64,000 nt of DNA, taken from positions 12,831 through 76,830 of the forward strand of contig JANLPL010000250.1 in assembly GCA_031367195.1 (NCBI GenBank), given 5' to 3'. The stretch's first letter is position 1; each line of letters begins with the position of its first letter. Positions 62,945 to 64,000 of the stretch are shown one piece after another. The notes below the pieces were generated by a model, which made no database searches, was not told where the DNA came from, and saw only the letters and a program-made list of their open reading frames with translations. Source of the DNA: Roseiarcus sp031367195. Its GTDB lineage: Bacteria > Pseudomonadota > Alphaproteobacteria > Rhizobiales > Beijerinckiaceae. The translations under genes and the position numbers were made by a program.

Positions 62945-63967
62945 TCACGCCCGGATGCGGGCCAGCATCTGCTCGACATGGGCGATCGGCGTCTCCGGCA
63001 GGATGCCGTGGCCGAGGTTGAAGATATGCGCGCGCGGGGCGAACGCCTCCAGCGCCGCCTCGACGCCCGCGTCGAGCGCCGCGCCGCCCGCGATCAGCGC
63101 CAGCGGGTCGAGATTGCCCTGAAGCGCGAGCCGGGCGGGCAGCAACGCGGCGGCGACGCGGGGATCAGCCGCCGTGTCGAGCCCGATCGCCGCCAGCCCC
63201 TCCACTTGCGCGAAGCGTCCGAGATGCGTCGCCGCGCCGCGCGGGAAGGCGATGATCGGCACCTCGGGCTTTTGCGCCCTGAGCCGGTTCACGAGGCGCT
63301 TCAGCGGCGCGACGCACCAGCGCTCGAATTCAGCCGAGGGCAGCACGCCCGACCAGGAATCGAAGATTTGCACCGCTTCCGCTCCGGCCTCGATTTGGCG
63401 GGCGAGGTAATCGGCGGAGCCATCGGCGAGCCGGTCGATCAGCGTCGCGAACAGATCCGGATGGCGATAGGCGAACAGCCGCGCCGGCGCCTGATCCGGC
63501 GTGCCGCGCCCGGCGATCATGTAGCTCGCCACCGTCCAGGGCGCGCCGCAGAAGCCGATCAGCGCCGTCTCAGCCGGCAGCTTGGCGCGGACGCCCGCCA
63601 CCGCCTCGAATACCGGCGCGAGCCGGGTCCAGTCCGGCGTCTCGCGCAAAAGGGCGAAATCTTCCGCCGTCTCGATCGGCGCGAGCCGCGGCCCCTCGCC
63701 GGTCTCGAAACTGACGCTTTGGCCCAGCGCGTCGGGCATGACGAGGATATCGGAGAACAGGATCGCCGCGTCGAAGCCGAACCGGCGGATCGGTTGCAAG
63801 GTCGCCTCGATGGCGAATTTCGGATTGTAGCAGAAATCGAGGAACGACGGGGCCTGGGCCCGCATCGCCCGATATTCCGGGAGATAGCGCCCGGCCTGCC
63901 GCATCAGCCAGACGGGCGGGCGCTGCTGGCGCTGTCCGGCGAGCGCGGCGAGGAAGGGTTTTGTCAT
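62945..63967 (-). CDS. hemE: uroporphyrinogen decarboxylase
   Basis: A 340-residue TIM-barrel enzyme that removes four carboxylates from uroporphyrinogen III to give coproporphyrinogen III in haem synthesis. RPPVWLMRQAGRYLPEYRA carries the conserved Arg residues, AILFSDILVMPDALG the substrate Asp, and GFCGAPWTVASYMI the family block. The ATG at 63967 is near the window end. Its substrate is the same as that of the SUMT domain at 30714, though the genes are far apart. Confidence 0.95.
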   Translation of the reverse strand: MTKPFLAALAGQRQQRPPVWLMRQAGRYLPEYRAMRAQAPSFLDFCYNPKFAIEATLQPIRRFGFDAAILFSDILVMPDALGQSVSFETGEGPRLAPIETAEDFALLRETPDWTRLAPVFEAVAGVRAKLPAETALIGFCGAPWTVASYMIAGRGTPDQAPARLFAYRHPDLFATLIDRLADGSADYLARQIEAGAEAVQIFDSWSGVLPSAEFERWCVAPLKRLVNRLRAQKPEVPIIAFPRGAATHLGRFAQVEGLAAIGLDTAADPRVAAALLPARLALQGNLDPLALIAGGAALDAGVEAALEAFAPRAHIFNLGHGILPETPIAHVEQMLARIRA

Positions 63968-64000
63968 GCGAGCGGTTCCGGTTTCGCCCGACTGATCCCG

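Overview
The window is GC-rich, densely coded chromosomal DNA from an alphaproteobacterium, most likely of the order Hyphomicrobiales (Rhizobiales). The pointers are a CtrA-type cell-cycle regulator with clustered GANTC sites upstream, a FliJ of rhizobial type, a BcsN-like cellulose protein, a split pntA (A1/A2), a Cpa/Tad pilus locus and a ROK-controlled Frc-like sugar transporter. I saw no rRNA, tRNA, CRISPR array or insertion sequence.

Layout. 1-6.4 kb: the 3' end of an LCAD-like acyl-CoA dehydrogenase, an SDR, and two paralogous MFS_3-type exporters enclosing a quinone reductase and a methyltransferase; both MFS 3' ends overlap a convergent neighbour. 6.4-9.8 kb: a leftward five-gene operon in which every gene overlaps the next by 4 nt (DUF4239 membrane protein, secreted unknown, methyltransferase, DXD glycosyltransferase-like protein, methyltransferase). 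10.0-18.9 kb: a Tad/Flp pilus locus (pilin, cpaA-F, tadB, tadC), divided by two terminators and carrying a CtrA-like box before cpaB. 19.0-22.0 kb: a UvrD/PcrA helicase and an RraA-like protein. 22.1-24.5 kb: a two-gene unit of a DUF1353 protein and a membrane-anchored caspase-like protein. 24.5-29.9 kb: a class I fumarase with a broken reading frame, a CitE-like lyase, an ALDH7-type aldehyde dehydrogenase and an iron alcohol dehydrogenase. 29.9-34.7 kb: an unknown gene, then zwf-pgl in an operon with a fusion of an anthranilate phosphoribosyltransferase-like domain to uroporphyrinogen-III methyltransferase. 34.7-39.2 kb: a ROK repressor and a divergent sugar ABC operon. 39.3-55.8 kb: a cellulose cluster, bcsA-bcsB-bcsZ, a 3,255-residue repeat protein and bcsN. 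56-64 kb: an OYE-type oxidoreductase, an operon of a cox4-like gene, pntA1-A2-B and a degenerate LytM gene, then fliJ, ctrA and hemE.

How it works together. The surface systems (Flp pilus, cellulose, the glycosyltransferase/methyltransferase operon) suggest an attachment and biofilm lifestyle. BcsA keeps an apparently complete PilZ c-di-GMP site, and the cpaB promoter and ctrA region suggest cell-cycle control. Carbon metabolism combines sugar uptake, the oxidative pentose phosphate entry (zwf, pgl) and the transhydrogenase, all of which bear on NADPH supply.

The most unusual objects are the giant repeat protein, built as three copies of a seven-unit block of about 820 residues, and the DUF1353/caspase pair. 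The frameshifted fumarase needs resequencing before it is called a pseudogene. Start codons were often chosen from 4-nt overlaps, ribosome binding sites or signal peptides, and family names rest on motif recognition, not on searches.
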